A DNA stretch of 64,000 nucleotides, taken from Leptospira langatensis. GTDB taxonomy: Bacteria; Spirochaetota; Leptospiria; Leptospirales; Leptospiraceae. The stretch is taken from the NCBI RefSeq assembly GCF_004770615.1, contig NZ_RQER01000010.1, positions 1 to 64,000 on the forward strand, in the 5' to 3' direction. Numbering within the stretch: the stretch's first letter is position 1; each line of letters opens with the position of its first letter. Positions 1 to 7,116 of this stretch are shown piece after piece. The notes below the pieces were generated by a model that saw nothing but the letters and a program-made list of their open reading frames with translations, searched no databases and was not told the DNA's origin. The translations under genes and the position numbers were made by a program.

Positions 1-264
1 GGGCTGTAGGGAGGGTTCTGGCTGGTGTGCGCAGTTTGCATTTTTCCGATAGCTGAAAGTTTGGGAGAACAAGTGCGCTGTTTTTATGTGAATGATCTTT
101 CTGGATGTGAAAAGTTCTGGTTGGTAGTGTGAAATGCAGTATGACGTGTATTTTTAGGTTGATTTTGCGAAATAACGGGTAGAGTGAATTAGGCGAAAGA
201 AGCACATGGAATATGTTTCGTATAAAAAATATATTAAACAGACTGGGTAAGTAAGGAGCTAAGG
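1..264. other. upstream stretch without a supported gene
   Basis: I see no convincing gene here. An open frame of about 40 codons (10-132) has no good start or ribosome site. ATTAGGC at 188-194, followed by GA, resembles the right-hand core (GTTAGGC-GA) of the attC sites downstream, so it may be the decayed end of a preceding cassette. GGAG at 256-259 serves the next gene. Confidence 0.3.
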
Positions 265-1059
265 GTGCAAATAAGATCTTATAATTGGAAAAGTGCAAAT
301 CGGATCAAATTCAGAAAGTTTTTATTACTATCTGGCTTATTTCTATTTGCCGCCTGCAAAAGTTACGAATTAAAACAGGAAGCTAAAAATATATATGTAA
401 TGCCTATCAGAAGTCAGCTTCTTAAGTATATAAAGACAAATTCTGGAGATGCTAACTCACAGCTCTATAATTGCAAATTTCTCGGTAGTATCAAATCAAA
501 TTGGCGCCATATTAAATGGAGCGAAGAGAACCAAATAGAGCGAGAACGTATACTCGCAGATGAAGAGAAGAAAGCACAGAATGATATTTTGAACCAAGCT
601 TCTGAAAGCGGAGCTAATTTAGTCTTTATCGATAAATCTGGGACTTCCGGAAGTAATGATGATTTAACATATTCCGGCACTGTAACTGGTATTTCTTACA
701 AATGCGATTCATTAGAGACATTGAGAACTCTTCAAGCAGGTCTTGATATAGAAGAAGAAAGGCGCAAGAATGATGAGCAGAAACAGCGAGACATTGATGA
801 GGAAAGACAGTTAGTAGAACTATATTCAAAACCTAAAAACTGGTTAACGTGCATTCTATCCGGCTATTCTAATCTCCCTCCTTCAACATCTAAGCAAATG
901 CTATATAGCAAATTTAAGCCGTCAGCTTATGATTCTTCCGAACAATGTGCAGACGCTGCTTGGTTAAAAAACAAGATTGCAGTAGAATTTGGTATTAAAT
1001 GTGCCTGCAATTTCACCAAATTAGATCGCAGAAAAGTTGAAACCGAGTATGGTAAATAG
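265..1059 (+). CDS. putative lipoprotein, DUF4156-like
   Basis: GTG start chosen for the GGAG ribosome site 5 nt upstream. A basic N-terminus and hydrophobic stretch end in LFAAC at about residue 31, so the product should be a lipoprotein. The middle part (a Cys, then LGSI, then NQASESGANLVFID) follows the pattern of the DUF4156/RcsF-like lipoprotein domain, in which a Cys-led strand precedes an A-x-x-x-GAN motif. A charged coiled-coil-like stretch follows at about residues 155-185, then a Cys-containing C-terminal part that I do not recognise. It precedes the first clear attC site, so it is the first whole cassette cargo visible. Function unknown; the family link is by motif only. Confidence 0.75.
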   Translation: MQIRSYNWKSANRIKFRKFLLLSGLFLFAACKSYELKQEAKNIYVMPIRSQLLKYIKTNSGDANSQLYNCKFLGSIKSNWRHIKWSEENQIERERILADEEKKAQNDILNQASESGANLVFIDKSGTSGSNDDLTYSGTVTGISYKCDSLETLRTLQAGLDIEEERRKNDEQKQRDIDEERQLVELYSKPKNWLTCILSGYSNLPPSTSKQMLYSKFKPSAYDSSEQCADAAWLKNKIAVEFGIKCACNFTKLDRRKVETEYGK

Positions 1060-1138
1060 CCAAGGTCATTCTGAAATACTGACTCTCAATAAATTTAATT
1101 GAGAAACTTTTATTGAATCTGATACATGTGCTAACATC

Positions 1139-1280
1139 GGTTAACTGTCGGTGCTTCCGCGACGCTCGGGGCTCACTTCGTGACCCGCTCGCTTGGGCTA
1201 CGCCACATTCGCTTCCGTCACTACACTTGCTTGCGCAAGTTCGTGCCGTTGCGAAAGTTGGAGCACCTTGGTCGTTATGC
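1139..1280 (+). other. attC recombination site 1
   Basis: Left core GGTTAAC (1139-1145) and right core GTTATGC (1274-1280). The arms GGTGCTTCC and GGAGCACC pair with an offset base, as expected of an attC folded as single-stranded DNA. The body carries further internal palindromes such as ACTTGC..GCAAGT. Confidence 0.8.
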
Positions 1281-1332
1281 GCCATGGTAAAGACTGTAAG
1301 GTAAATGAAATGTAACTTATTTTAGAACGAAT

Positions 1333-2127
1333 ATGAATGAAGAAAAATATCAAATATTAACGGCTCAGTATGAAAGGCAAATTAGGACAACAAAACGGAC
1401 AATACTCTTTATAGTATTGTTGGCTTCGATTTTCTTAATTCCAATCTTTAGGAATGATGAATTTGAGTTATGCTTTGCTTGTAACTTCCCAAATTATGAT
1501 ATTCTTTCTAAATTAGGGGATTATTTATCGGGAACGATTGCTGTTTTGCTTAATATAGCAGGATTATTGTTAATCTATCTGTCTTTTATTGGCCAAAGGC
1601 AGGACATATTAATTCAACAATACGAATTGCAGCAAAATCAAAAAGCTCTCTTTGCTCAGCAAAAAGAATTGGCAGAGCAAAATACAAATACTGTTAGAAA
1701 TAGATTCGAAAGTACTTTTTTCAATTTAATTAATGTGATCAGTGATTTAAGAAATAGTTATTCTAAGGGGCAATCTAGCGGTCCCGAGCGCTTCAAAAGT
1801 TCTTCTATTTCAATGATTAATTATTATCGCTCGAGAAATTTGGATGTTCCTACTATTGCGAAATATATGAAAGAAACGGATTTTTATCATACATTTCAGA
1901 ATTATATTTCTCACATAATGAATATCATAGATTATGTAGAGGGTAGTAATCTTCAAGACGAAGAAAAAGAATTTTATATTAAGACTCTCAGAAGCCTCCT
2001 TCCGGTGCATGAGCTTTTGTTCATAGAGGTCGCAATGAAAACGGATTTGTTTATTAGATCTAATAGTTCTTTGGCTAAGTTTCTTGTTAAAGAAAATGGA
2101 AGGCATCTTGAAAAATGGCATGAGTAA
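1333..2127 (+). CDS. AbiC-like membrane protein, putative phage abortive infection
   Basis: Two membrane segments are visible, at about residues 23-39 and 65-86, followed by a glutamine-rich coiled coil (about 88-120) and the motif NRFESTFFNLI (about 123-133). The order of TM pair, GDYLSGTI, coiled coil and RFE-TFF-L is what I know from the putative phage abortive infection (PutAbiC) family. Length 264 aa is within reach of that family, though some members are longer. It sits alone between attC sites 1 and 2, as cassette cargo should, and no partner gene is present. A role in phage defence is inferred from the family resemblance and from the context, not shown. Confidence 0.7.
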   Translation: MNEEKYQILTAQYERQIRTTKRTILFIVLLASIFLIPIFRNDEFELCFACNFPNYDILSKLGDYLSGTIAVLLNIAGLLLIYLSFIGQRQDILIQQYELQQNQKALFAQQKELAEQNTNTVRNRFESTFFNLINVISDLRNSYSKGQSSGPERFKSSSISMINYYRSRNLDVPTIAKYMKETDFYHTFQNYISHIMNIIDYVEGSNLQDEEKEFYIKTLRSLLPVHELLFIEVAMKTDLFIRSNSSLAKFLVKENGRHLEKWHE

Positions 2128-2139
2128 ATTTACCACGGC

Positions 2140-2278
2140 GCATAACTTTCGGTGCTTCCGCTACGCTTCGAGATTGCTTCGCGACTCTCGCTCGGGCTTC
2201 GCCACATTTGCTTCAGTCACTTCGTTTGCAGAGCAAACTCGTGCCATCGCAAACGTCGGAACACCTTAGTCGTTAGGC
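2140..2278 (+). other. attC recombination site 2
   Basis: Left core GCATAAC (2140-2146) and right core GTTAGGC (2272-2278) are exact complements over TAAC/GTTA. The arms TTTCGGTGCTTCCGC and CGTCGGAACACC pair. The inner palindrome GTTTGC..GCAAAC recurs in sites 6 and 7. Confidence 0.85.
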
Positions 2279-2301
2279 GACACGATCAAAATAAATATCT
2301 T

Positions 2302-3255
2302 ATGACAAATTACTATTTAGTAGGTTCAAAGTACGGAGAACATAACAATGTTGATATTTTCCCAGAACTCTATAGACGGTCAGTCATTTCAGTTGGATTT
2401 GCGGATGAAATAGATCTAAGCCATTTGTATCTTGCAACCGAAGAAGAAATAATTAATTATTTGAGTGAACGAGGAGAGCCTAAGTCTTCCTGTAATGCCC
2501 TGAAAAAATTCTTACAAATCAAATTAGGGGACGTAGTCGCAATCAAATCATCGGGAAACCCTAAAAATGGCGTTTCTTATCTAGGAATTCAGGGATATGC
2601 GGTAGTTGTAGAACGAGATGGAAGAATATATTTTCATGACTCAAATGAATTAGGGCACTGCTTGCATGTTGAATATTTTGATACAGATTTTCGAGAATTA
2701 TCTATTGGAGGATATGCACAAACAATTCATTTAATTGAAGATCTTGAAACAATAAATTCAATCTTTGGACAGAATGTAAATTTCGCAAATCCAGAAATAA
2801 GAAAAAATGCCGCCAGATTAAGATTTAATAGACGTATTGCATCTTCAGAAGTAAATACTAATCCGCAAAGCCGAAAGGGCGGAGACGACTATATCACAAA
2901 TCCGATTCATAATAAAATACAATCTATCTTTGGACAAAAGCTAAAGAAAATATATGGTTCTGAAAAAGTGAATTTTGAAATAGATTTTGTAGACATTACT
3001 TTGGAACTTGATAATGAAATTTACTATTACGAAGTCAAACCATTCGCAAAGGCTTCTTCATGTATCAAGAACGGGCTTGGTCAACTATTAGTGTATGCAA
3101 GTCGATATTCAGGTAGTAAAAAGTTGAAATTAAGAATTGTCGGTCCTTACCCTGTGGAATCCGAGGAGATTAGTTTGATTCAATTTATTAAATCTAGTAT
3201 TAATTTTGATTTCGAATATATTGACTGTCAGATCGAAAATGATCACGTTGCATAA
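2302..3255 (+). CDS. EVE/PUA-like domain protein with PD-(D/E)XK nuclease core
   Basis: I chose ATG at 2302 because everything upstream in this frame is attC sequence. The N-terminal half (about 1-150) starts YYLVGSKYG and continues with VISVGF, a LKKFLQIKLGDVVAIK segment and a glycine-rich GVSYLGIQGYAVV. That resembles the PUA-fold EVE/McrB-N-type readers of modified bases. The C-terminal part has an Asp in VDI (D231), E244-x-K246 in YEVKP and Q261 in LGQLLVYA, which is the order of a PD-(D/E)XK nuclease active site. The likely role is a single-protein, modification-dependent restriction enzyme, which is an inference. The stop codon lies inside the left core of attC 3. Confidence 0.72.
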   Translation: MTNYYLVGSKYGEHNNVDIFPELYRRSVISVGFADEIDLSHLYLATEEEIINYLSERGEPKSSCNALKKFLQIKLGDVVAIKSSGNPKNGVSYLGIQGYAVVVERDGRIYFHDSNELGHCLHVEYFDTDFRELSIGGYAQTIHLIEDLETINSIFGQNVNFANPEIRKNAARLRFNRRIASSEVNTNPQSRKGGDDYITNPIHNKIQSIFGQKLKKIYGSEKVNFEIDFVDITLELDNEIYYYEVKPFAKASSCIKNGLGQLLVYASRYSGSKKLKLRIVGPYPVESEEISLIQFIKSSINFDFEYIDCQIENDHVA

Positions 3256-3421
3256 CTATCGGCTTATCACTGCGCTTCGAGATTGTATGCGCAACTCTCG
3301 CTTGGGCTTCACCACATTGGCTTCAGTCACGCCTTTTGCAAAAGCAAAAGATCGTGCCTGTTCCTAACGCCTCTGCGAGGCTCAGGAATTCGCCAACGTC
3401 GATAAGCCTTGGTCGTTAGGC
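3250..3421 (+). other. attC recombination site 3
   Basis: Left core GCATAAC (3250-3256) overlaps the TAA stop of the preceding gene. The right core is GTTAGGC (3415-3421). The arms ATCGGCTTATC and GTCGATAAGCC are complementary to each other but differ from those of sites 1, 2 and 4. Such covariation of the arms supports a folded attC. At 172 bp it is the longest site, with an extra inner hairpin (TTCCTAACGCC..). Confidence 0.82.
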
Positions 3422-3441
3422 GAACATCGCCCAAAGTAACT

Positions 3442-3987
3442 ATGATTGAAAAGCTTGAATTACATACTAAACACGGCGCTCTGAAAATAATAAACGATCC
3501 TAACTTTCAAATCAGTTCTGTTGATAATTTGTATTCATATGATCGAATCTATGGAATGACCAATAACGTATCGACGCAATTCGGGATTTTTACTTCTAAC
3601 GATAGTATACTTTTATCGAATAGTGGAGGAATCTCCGGATTACATGATAATTGTTACTTGCTAGAAGATGATTTCTTATTCTTGTGCGTAGGAAATTCTA
3701 TTTTTTCTTTAGCGATTCCGAATCTTGAGTTACGATGGCAGTCTCAAGTTGATACGTTTAGTTGCTTTGGTATTTATAAAATAGCAGACGGATTTATAGT
3801 TCACGGAGAACTAGAAATAACGCGAATCAATACAACGGGGAAAATTATTTGGCAGCATTCTGGTAGTGATATATTTACGACTTCTGACGGGATCGATACA
3901 TTCAAAATAGAAAATAATATAATATATGCGAAGAGTTGGGATAATCGGCTATATCAGTTTACTCTTAGTGGTGAAATTTTAATGTAA
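3442..3987 (+). CDS. beta-strand-rich protein of unknown function (cassette cargo)
   Basis: The longer frame begins inside the attC arm, so I start at ATG 3442. The 181-residue product has no signal peptide or membrane segment. It is mostly short strands rich in aromatic residues and Asp/Asn turns. A central WQSQVDTFSCFGIYK..FIVHGELEITRI..G.IIWQHSG stretch looks like two blades of a PQQ/WD-type propeller. Similar short proteins are common as lone hypothetical genes in genomic islands; I know no function for them. It could be an immunity protein, but no toxin gene is beside it. Confidence 0.65.
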   Translation: MIEKLELHTKHGALKIINDPNFQISSVDNLYSYDRIYGMTNNVSTQFGIFTSNDSILLSNSGGISGLHDNCYLLEDDFLFLCVGNSIFSLAIPNLELRWQSQVDTFSCFGIYKIADGFIVHGELEITRINTTGKIIWQHSGSDIFTTSDGIDTFKIENNIIYAKSWDNRLYQFTLSGEILM

Positions 3988-4003
3988 AAGTGCAGACGAC
4001 GTC

Positions 4004-4138
4004 ACTTAGCTTTCAGTGCTTCCGCTACATTTCGGGCTCACTTCGCCACATTTTGCCTTGTCACTCGCCTTGCAGTAGCAAGTCTCGCGCTAAGTGCTTG
4101 CGAACTCGCAAAACGTCGGAGCACCTTGGTCGTTAGGC
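4004..4138 (+). other. attC recombination site 4
   Basis: The right core GTTAGGC (4132-4138) and right arm GTCGGAGCACC are intact and pair with CAGTGCTTCC. The left core reads ACTTAGC (4004-4010) instead of the RYYYAAC consensus, so excision of the upstream cassette may be impaired. Confidence 0.75.
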
Positions 4139-4164
4139 GATATTACGCCGCTGGAGAAAAGCCA

Positions 4165-4812
4165 TTGTTTGATAAACTAAAGAACCTATTCAAACCAAAG
4201 TCCCGTGTACCTAGTGATGAGGAATATTCAATTCATTACGAAAAAAAAGTCAAGGCGATTGCCGGAATTCTAGGACCCATGCACAACATGGTAATTCATG
4301 CTATCATTCCTTTTGATGTGGGAGGAGCGGTGGATATGTATCCTTTCCCTAACGCATTAGAGGGCACCGCTTTGGTCACCTTCGAATTGATTGGACCTGA
4401 TGGAACTGGACCGCTTCCCAATGACTTCGGAACTTATGAATTGCTCGCCTTCACACGTCACAAGATTGATGAAGATGAAACTAGCCCCTTCAATCTAACA
4501 GAACGCCGCCTGTGCGGAATTTTCACTCGGATCGGCAACTATTGCACGGGGGCTGTGCTGAAACCCAATGATACGATAGAAATCCCAGGAGGAGAAAATG
4601 AGCCCAACAAATGCTTAGTCCTTCATGAGTGGGATGCCCAGAACACGCGATTCTCTATCGATGGCAAACCGCACGGACTGCTGCTGCTATTAGAAGTCTT
4701 CAGGTCTGAAATGGATTTCGCCCGCGCCAATGGGACACCCGAGTTGGTGAATCTTCTTAAGAAAGAGGGCCACTATCCTTTCTCTGACCTGGACCGGAGG
4801 CCAGTGCGCTAA
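4165..4812 (+). CDS. suppressor-of-fused (SUFU) domain protein
   Basis: TTG at 4165 is preferred because GGAG (4153-4156) lies 8 nt upstream. The frame further up is attC sequence. The 215-aa product has the N-terminal layout of bacterial SUFU proteins (an IHYEKKV..I lead-in, then a TFELIGPDG strand and YELLAFTRHKI). It ends with LLLLLEVFRSEMDFA and then GHYPFSDLDRRPV, close to the C-terminal signature I associate with that family. Bacterial SUFU-domain proteins often serve as immunity proteins or sit in mobile regions. Here it is a lone cytosolic cassette product with no toxin partner visible. Residue composition is less AT-driven than in its neighbours. Confidence 0.65.
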   Translation: MFDKLKNLFKPKSRVPSDEEYSIHYEKKVKAIAGILGPMHNMVIHAIIPFDVGGAVDMYPFPNALEGTALVTFELIGPDGTGPLPNDFGTYELLAFTRHKIDEDETSPFNLTERRLCGIFTRIGNYCTGAVLKPNDTIEIPGGENEPNKCLVLHEWDAQNTRFSIDGKPHGLLLLLEVFRSEMDFARANGTPELVNLLKKEGHYPFSDLDRRPVR

Positions 4813-4856
4813 CTCTAGCGGCGCAACTTCTGGCAACTTCACACGTTAAGCGCTAT

Positions 4857-5027
4857 TTGGGAAATCTGGCTTATGAAAAAATATACCTCCATTATATTTA
4901 TGCGGATGATTTAATTAGACTGTCGAAAGATTATCCAAACGAAGAAGATTATTCAACATTGGTTGCTGTTGATTTCCCGAAGAAATATTTGGAAACTGAA
5001 ATTAGAAAAATAGCGAACGACGTTTAA
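4857..5027 (+). pseudogene. remnant ORF of a decayed cassette
   Basis: An open frame continues from inside the SUFU gene to TAA 5025-5027 and gives a plausible C-terminal peptide (..GNLAYEKIYLHYIYADDLIRLS.., ending KIANDV). No ribosome site or clean start is present; TTG 4857 is the nearest candidate. The stop codon is embedded in GTTTAAC, the left core of a truncated attC, just as in cassette 3. I read this as the tail of a gene whose 5' part was lost. Confidence 0.4.
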
Positions 5028-5069
5028 CTTTCAGCTTGGCATTGCGCTTTGGTCCTTAGTCGCATGCCC
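5022..5069 (+). other. truncated attC site 5
   Basis: GTTTAAC (5022-5028) followed by TTTCAGCTTGGCATTGCGCTTTGG matches the left half of the other sites. The right half is reduced to TCCTTAGTCGCATGCC, with the GTTAGGC core lost. The central 70-90 bp found in other sites are missing. Confidence 0.5.
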
Positions 5070-5125
5070 TATAATCTTTCGTTTTAAAAGAGGCTAATTT
5101 CTTTAAAAATTGGCAAAATTTTAAA

Positions 5126-5153
5126 TTGACTCTGGTATAACTTGGGTTATACC
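5126..5153 (+). promoter_or_regulatory. mazEF promoter with palindromic operator
   Basis: TTGACT (5126-5131) and TATACC (5148-5153) are spaced 16 bp. A perfect inverted repeat, GGTATAAC-TTGG-GTTATACC (5134-5153), covers the spacer and -10, where a MazE-MazF complex would block transcription. Transcription from this -10 would start at about 5160, the A of the antitoxin ATG, so the mRNA would be leaderless. No ribosome site is present. Confidence 0.65.
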
Positions 5154-5159
5154 AATTGT

Positions 5160-5408
5160 ATGAAAACTGCTGTTTCAATTCCGGATGATTTATTTAAAAC
5201 TGCAGAGAAAACTGCAAAAAGATTAGGGATCCCTAGAAGTCAGCTTTTTGCCAAGGCATTAGAAGAATTTATTCAATTACATAGTAAAGAATCAGTCACA
5301 GAAAGATTGAATAAAATCTATCCCAAAGAGAAGGGTAGTTTAAAAGAAAATATTTCTGATCTATCCGTTGAATCTCTTCGTAAGAGTTTAAAGAATGATT
5401 CGTGGTGA
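5160..5408 (+). CDS. mazE: MazE-like ribbon-helix-helix antitoxin
   Basis: The 82-residue product begins KTAVSIPDDLFKTAEKTAKRLG, with a beta strand then two helices as in RHH/CopG DNA-binding antitoxins. RSQLFAKALEEF forms the second helix. The charged C-terminal tail (about 45-82) would wrap the toxin. The TTG 18 nt upstream lies in the operator palindrome, so ATG 5160 is chosen. It overlaps the toxin gene by 14 bp, the usual arrangement for coupled expression. It should repress its own promoter through the palindrome directly upstream. Confidence 0.85.
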   Translation: MKTAVSIPDDLFKTAEKTAKRLGIPRSQLFAKALEEFIQLHSKESVTERLNKIYPKEKGSLKENISDLSVESLRKSLKNDSW

Positions 5409-5736
5409 GATCTGGTGGGTGGATTTAGGAATCCCATTTGGTAGTGAGCCAGGTTTTAAACGTCCTGTCTTAATTATACAAGATGATTCTTTTAATAAGA
5501 GTAATATTAATACGGTAATTGTTGTATCAATTACATCAAATTTGAATTTAGCTGACGCTCCTGGTAATGTACTTCTATCCAAAAAAGATTCTAATCTTTC
5601 AAAAGAAGCAGTCGTAAACGTATCTCAAATAGTAACTTTAGATAGAGAGAGATTTCTTGATAAAGTTGGTATATTGAAATCAAGCAGGATGGCTGATGTT
5701 GAAGAAGGACTAAAATTAGTTATAGGTCTTAATTAA
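5395..5736 (+). CDS. mazF: MazF/PemK-family endoribonuclease toxin
   Basis: The 113-residue length is typical. IRGEIWWVDLG at the N-terminus, the KRPVLIIQDD strand and the TVIVVSITSN segment are the three blocks that build the MazF active site, with an Arg in the first loop and a Ser/Thr in the third. VVNVSQIVTLDRERF and a C-terminal GL follow as in MazF. It should cleave mRNA at short single-stranded sequences when the labile antitoxin is lost. The pair forms one cassette ended by attC 6, a known way in which toxin-antitoxin modules stabilise large cassette arrays. Confidence 0.9.
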   Translation: MIRGEIWWVDLGIPFGSEPGFKRPVLIIQDDSFNKSNINTVIVVSITSNLNLADAPGNVLLSKKDSNLSKEAVVNVSQIVTLDRERFLDKVGILKSSRMADVEEGLKLVIGLN

Positions 5737-5746
5737 CCAGCACTGC

Positions 5747-5853
5747 GTATAACTCCAGCGTGCTCCAGGCTTCGCCACATTCGCTTCTGCTACTGCGTTT
5801 GCTTGTGCAAACTCGTGCTGTCGCGAACATTGGAACGTCCTTGGTCGTTAGGT
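5747..5853 (+). other. attC recombination site 6
   Basis: Left core GTATAAC (5747-5753) and right core GTTAGGT (5847-5853) are near complements. The body shares TTCGCCACATTCGCTTC and GTTTGC..GCAAACTCGTGC with sites 1 and 2. It is shorter (107 bp) than they are. Confidence 0.75.
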
Positions 5854-5880
5854 ACCATCGAAGTAAAAGTTAGAGAAAGA

Positions 5881-6543
5881 ATGAAGAAAACTCTATTAAT
5901 AATAATTTTGGTTTTGAACTATTGCATAAGTATTCCACGAAATCTTTATGAAATTGATAAAACAGATAGAAAAATTGAATTAACTCGAAAAAGTTTGAAT
6001 ATTAGTTTTCTAAATGATGTAAGGTCAGGAGAAAACATTGATCGGTCTCTGTTTGCTTTAATTCCACTTTTCCCATCCGGTGTGGTAAAATTAGATTTTC
6101 CAGAATCTGATAGAGCTTCCTTTGGGACGCCTATCAAATATCATTTCGCTGATATTTTGAAAAGAGAATTTGAAAACAAATATACCTTCGATAAAATCCA
6201 TATATCAGAAGCAGGTGCTGTGCATTCGGATTATGTGATCGATGGTTATTTGAATAAATATTCTTGCAATCGAGTGCTTTATTTCTATGGCCTAAGCGTA
6301 TTTGGTCCTTTACTCTGGTATTTTGGTGCTCCTGCAATGATTACTTCATGCGAATTAGATATTGAAATCAATATTCGAAATGATAGGGGCGCCGTTCTCT
6401 TAGCCAAGAAGTATGTAGGCGAAGAATCTGTATGGTCGGGTCTATATTATAATTTGACTAAGTTTAATAAAGTCCATGCTGTACTGATTAAGCGATTCAT
6501 GCAGGAATTGCTACAGGATTCTGAAGTAGTTTTTAAAAAATAA
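5881..6543 (+). CDS. putative lipoprotein, unknown function
   Basis: ATG 5881 is chosen because the longer frame runs through attC 6. The N-terminus KKTLLIIILVLNYC is a signal peptide ending in a spirochaete-type lipobox at Cys16. The rest (220 aa in all) contains an HSDYVIDGYL strand and a hydrophobic YGLSVFGPLLWYFGAP segment (about 140-157), which could be a second membrane contact. The pattern (FADILKREFENK, then VIDGYLN, then a hydrophobic loop) resembles lipoproteins that assemble on outer-membrane machinery, but I cannot name a family. It is a single-gene cassette. Confidence 0.65.
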   Translation: MKKTLLIIILVLNYCISIPRNLYEIDKTDRKIELTRKSLNISFLNDVRSGENIDRSLFALIPLFPSGVVKLDFPESDRASFGTPIKYHFADILKREFENKYTFDKIHISEAGAVHSDYVIDGYLNKYSCNRVLYFYGLSVFGPLLWYFGAPAMITSCELDIEINIRNDRGAVLLAKKYVGEESVWSGLYYNLTKFNKVHAVLIKRFMQELLQDSEVVFKK

Positions 6544-6561
6544 CTGGCTCTATTCGACAGC

Positions 6562-6639
6562 GCCTAACTATCAGCTTCCGTTCGTTTGCAGAACAAACTC
6601 CCGCTTTCACGAAACGTCGGCGCGCCTCTACTATTAGTT
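6562..6639 (+). other. degenerate attC site 7
   Basis: A good left core, GCCTAAC (6562-6568), is followed by TATCAGCTTCCG. The CGTTTGCAG..CAAACTC hairpin of the family is retained. The right arm ACGTCGGCGCGCC leads to ATTAGTT instead of GTTAGGC, so this site is probably weak or dead. Confidence 0.55.
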
Positions 6640-6735
6640 ACAATTGTAATAGAATTATAGCCAAATAAAAAACATTCTATACATAATGGAAATAAATTCT
6701 ACGTTGAGCGAATCTGATCGATAGGTGGGTAGAAC

Positions 6736-7113
6736 TTGAATCTAATTCATAGAAAACAGATATTACTCCTTACGATTTGCACAATGATTTTCTTGGAAGC
6801 CTGCTTCCTGCCGTGGTTTGCTGAGCCTCCTGGTAAGGGGGCGAAGGCCGAAAGGGGATATGCTGCGTGCACACCTATTATTGCAGCCTTGGAAAACTAT
6901 CGTAAGAGTACGGGTAAATACCCAATCTCTCTATCACTCTTGCCAGCAACACCCGAGATCGTTAACGCTGCCTCAAGCGACGTCAAGTGCGGTAGTTATG
7001 AAGCTCAGAACAATTTGACAAGCTATGAGTTAATGTTCAGATACACTGGTCCAGGTGTAAATCATTGTACTTATTCGCCGCGTGTCGGCTGGCACTGCGA
7101 TGGTTTCTATTGA
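6736..7113 (+). CDS. small putative lipoprotein, pilin-tail-like
   Basis: TTG start with AGGTGG (6723-6728) 7 nt upstream. The signal peptide ends in FLEAC (Cys23). The mature part, about 100 aa, has IIAALENYRKSTGKYPISLSLL, the motif seen behind the N-terminal helix of type II pseudopilins and in secreted proteins related to them. Four further Cys follow (AAC, VKC, NHC, WHC) and could form two disulphides. It probably sits on the periplasmic or outer-membrane side. It lies between two decayed attC sites and is likely the last cargo of the array. Confidence 0.65.
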   Translation: MNLIHRKQILLLTICTMIFLEACFLPWFAEPPGKGAKAERGYAACTPIIAALENYRKSTGKYPISLSLLPATPEIVNAASSDVKCGSYEAQNNLTSYELMFRYTGPGVNHCTYSPRVGWHCDGFY

Positions 7114-7116
7114 CGT

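Noticed and set aside
10..132. Short frame at the left edge ending CEKFWLVV
   Set aside because: Too short, no start with ribosome site, composition uninformative.
1113..1304. Open frames inside attC 1 and attC 2
   Set aside because: They follow from low stop-codon density in GC-rich palindromes and match nothing.
2152..2301. Reading frame of the nuclease gene continuing upstream through attC 2, and the frames 3409-3441 and 4126-4164 starting TTG GTC GTT AGG CGA in the attC arms
   Set aside because: The shared MVVRR-type leader comes from the recombination site, has no ribosome site, and would differ with each cassette order. Downstream starts fit better.
4806..4854. GCGCTAAC and GTTAAGCGC as a short attC right after the SUFU gene
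   Set aside because: The outer cores pair, but the inner arms are not complementary and the sequence lacks the arms of the local attC family.
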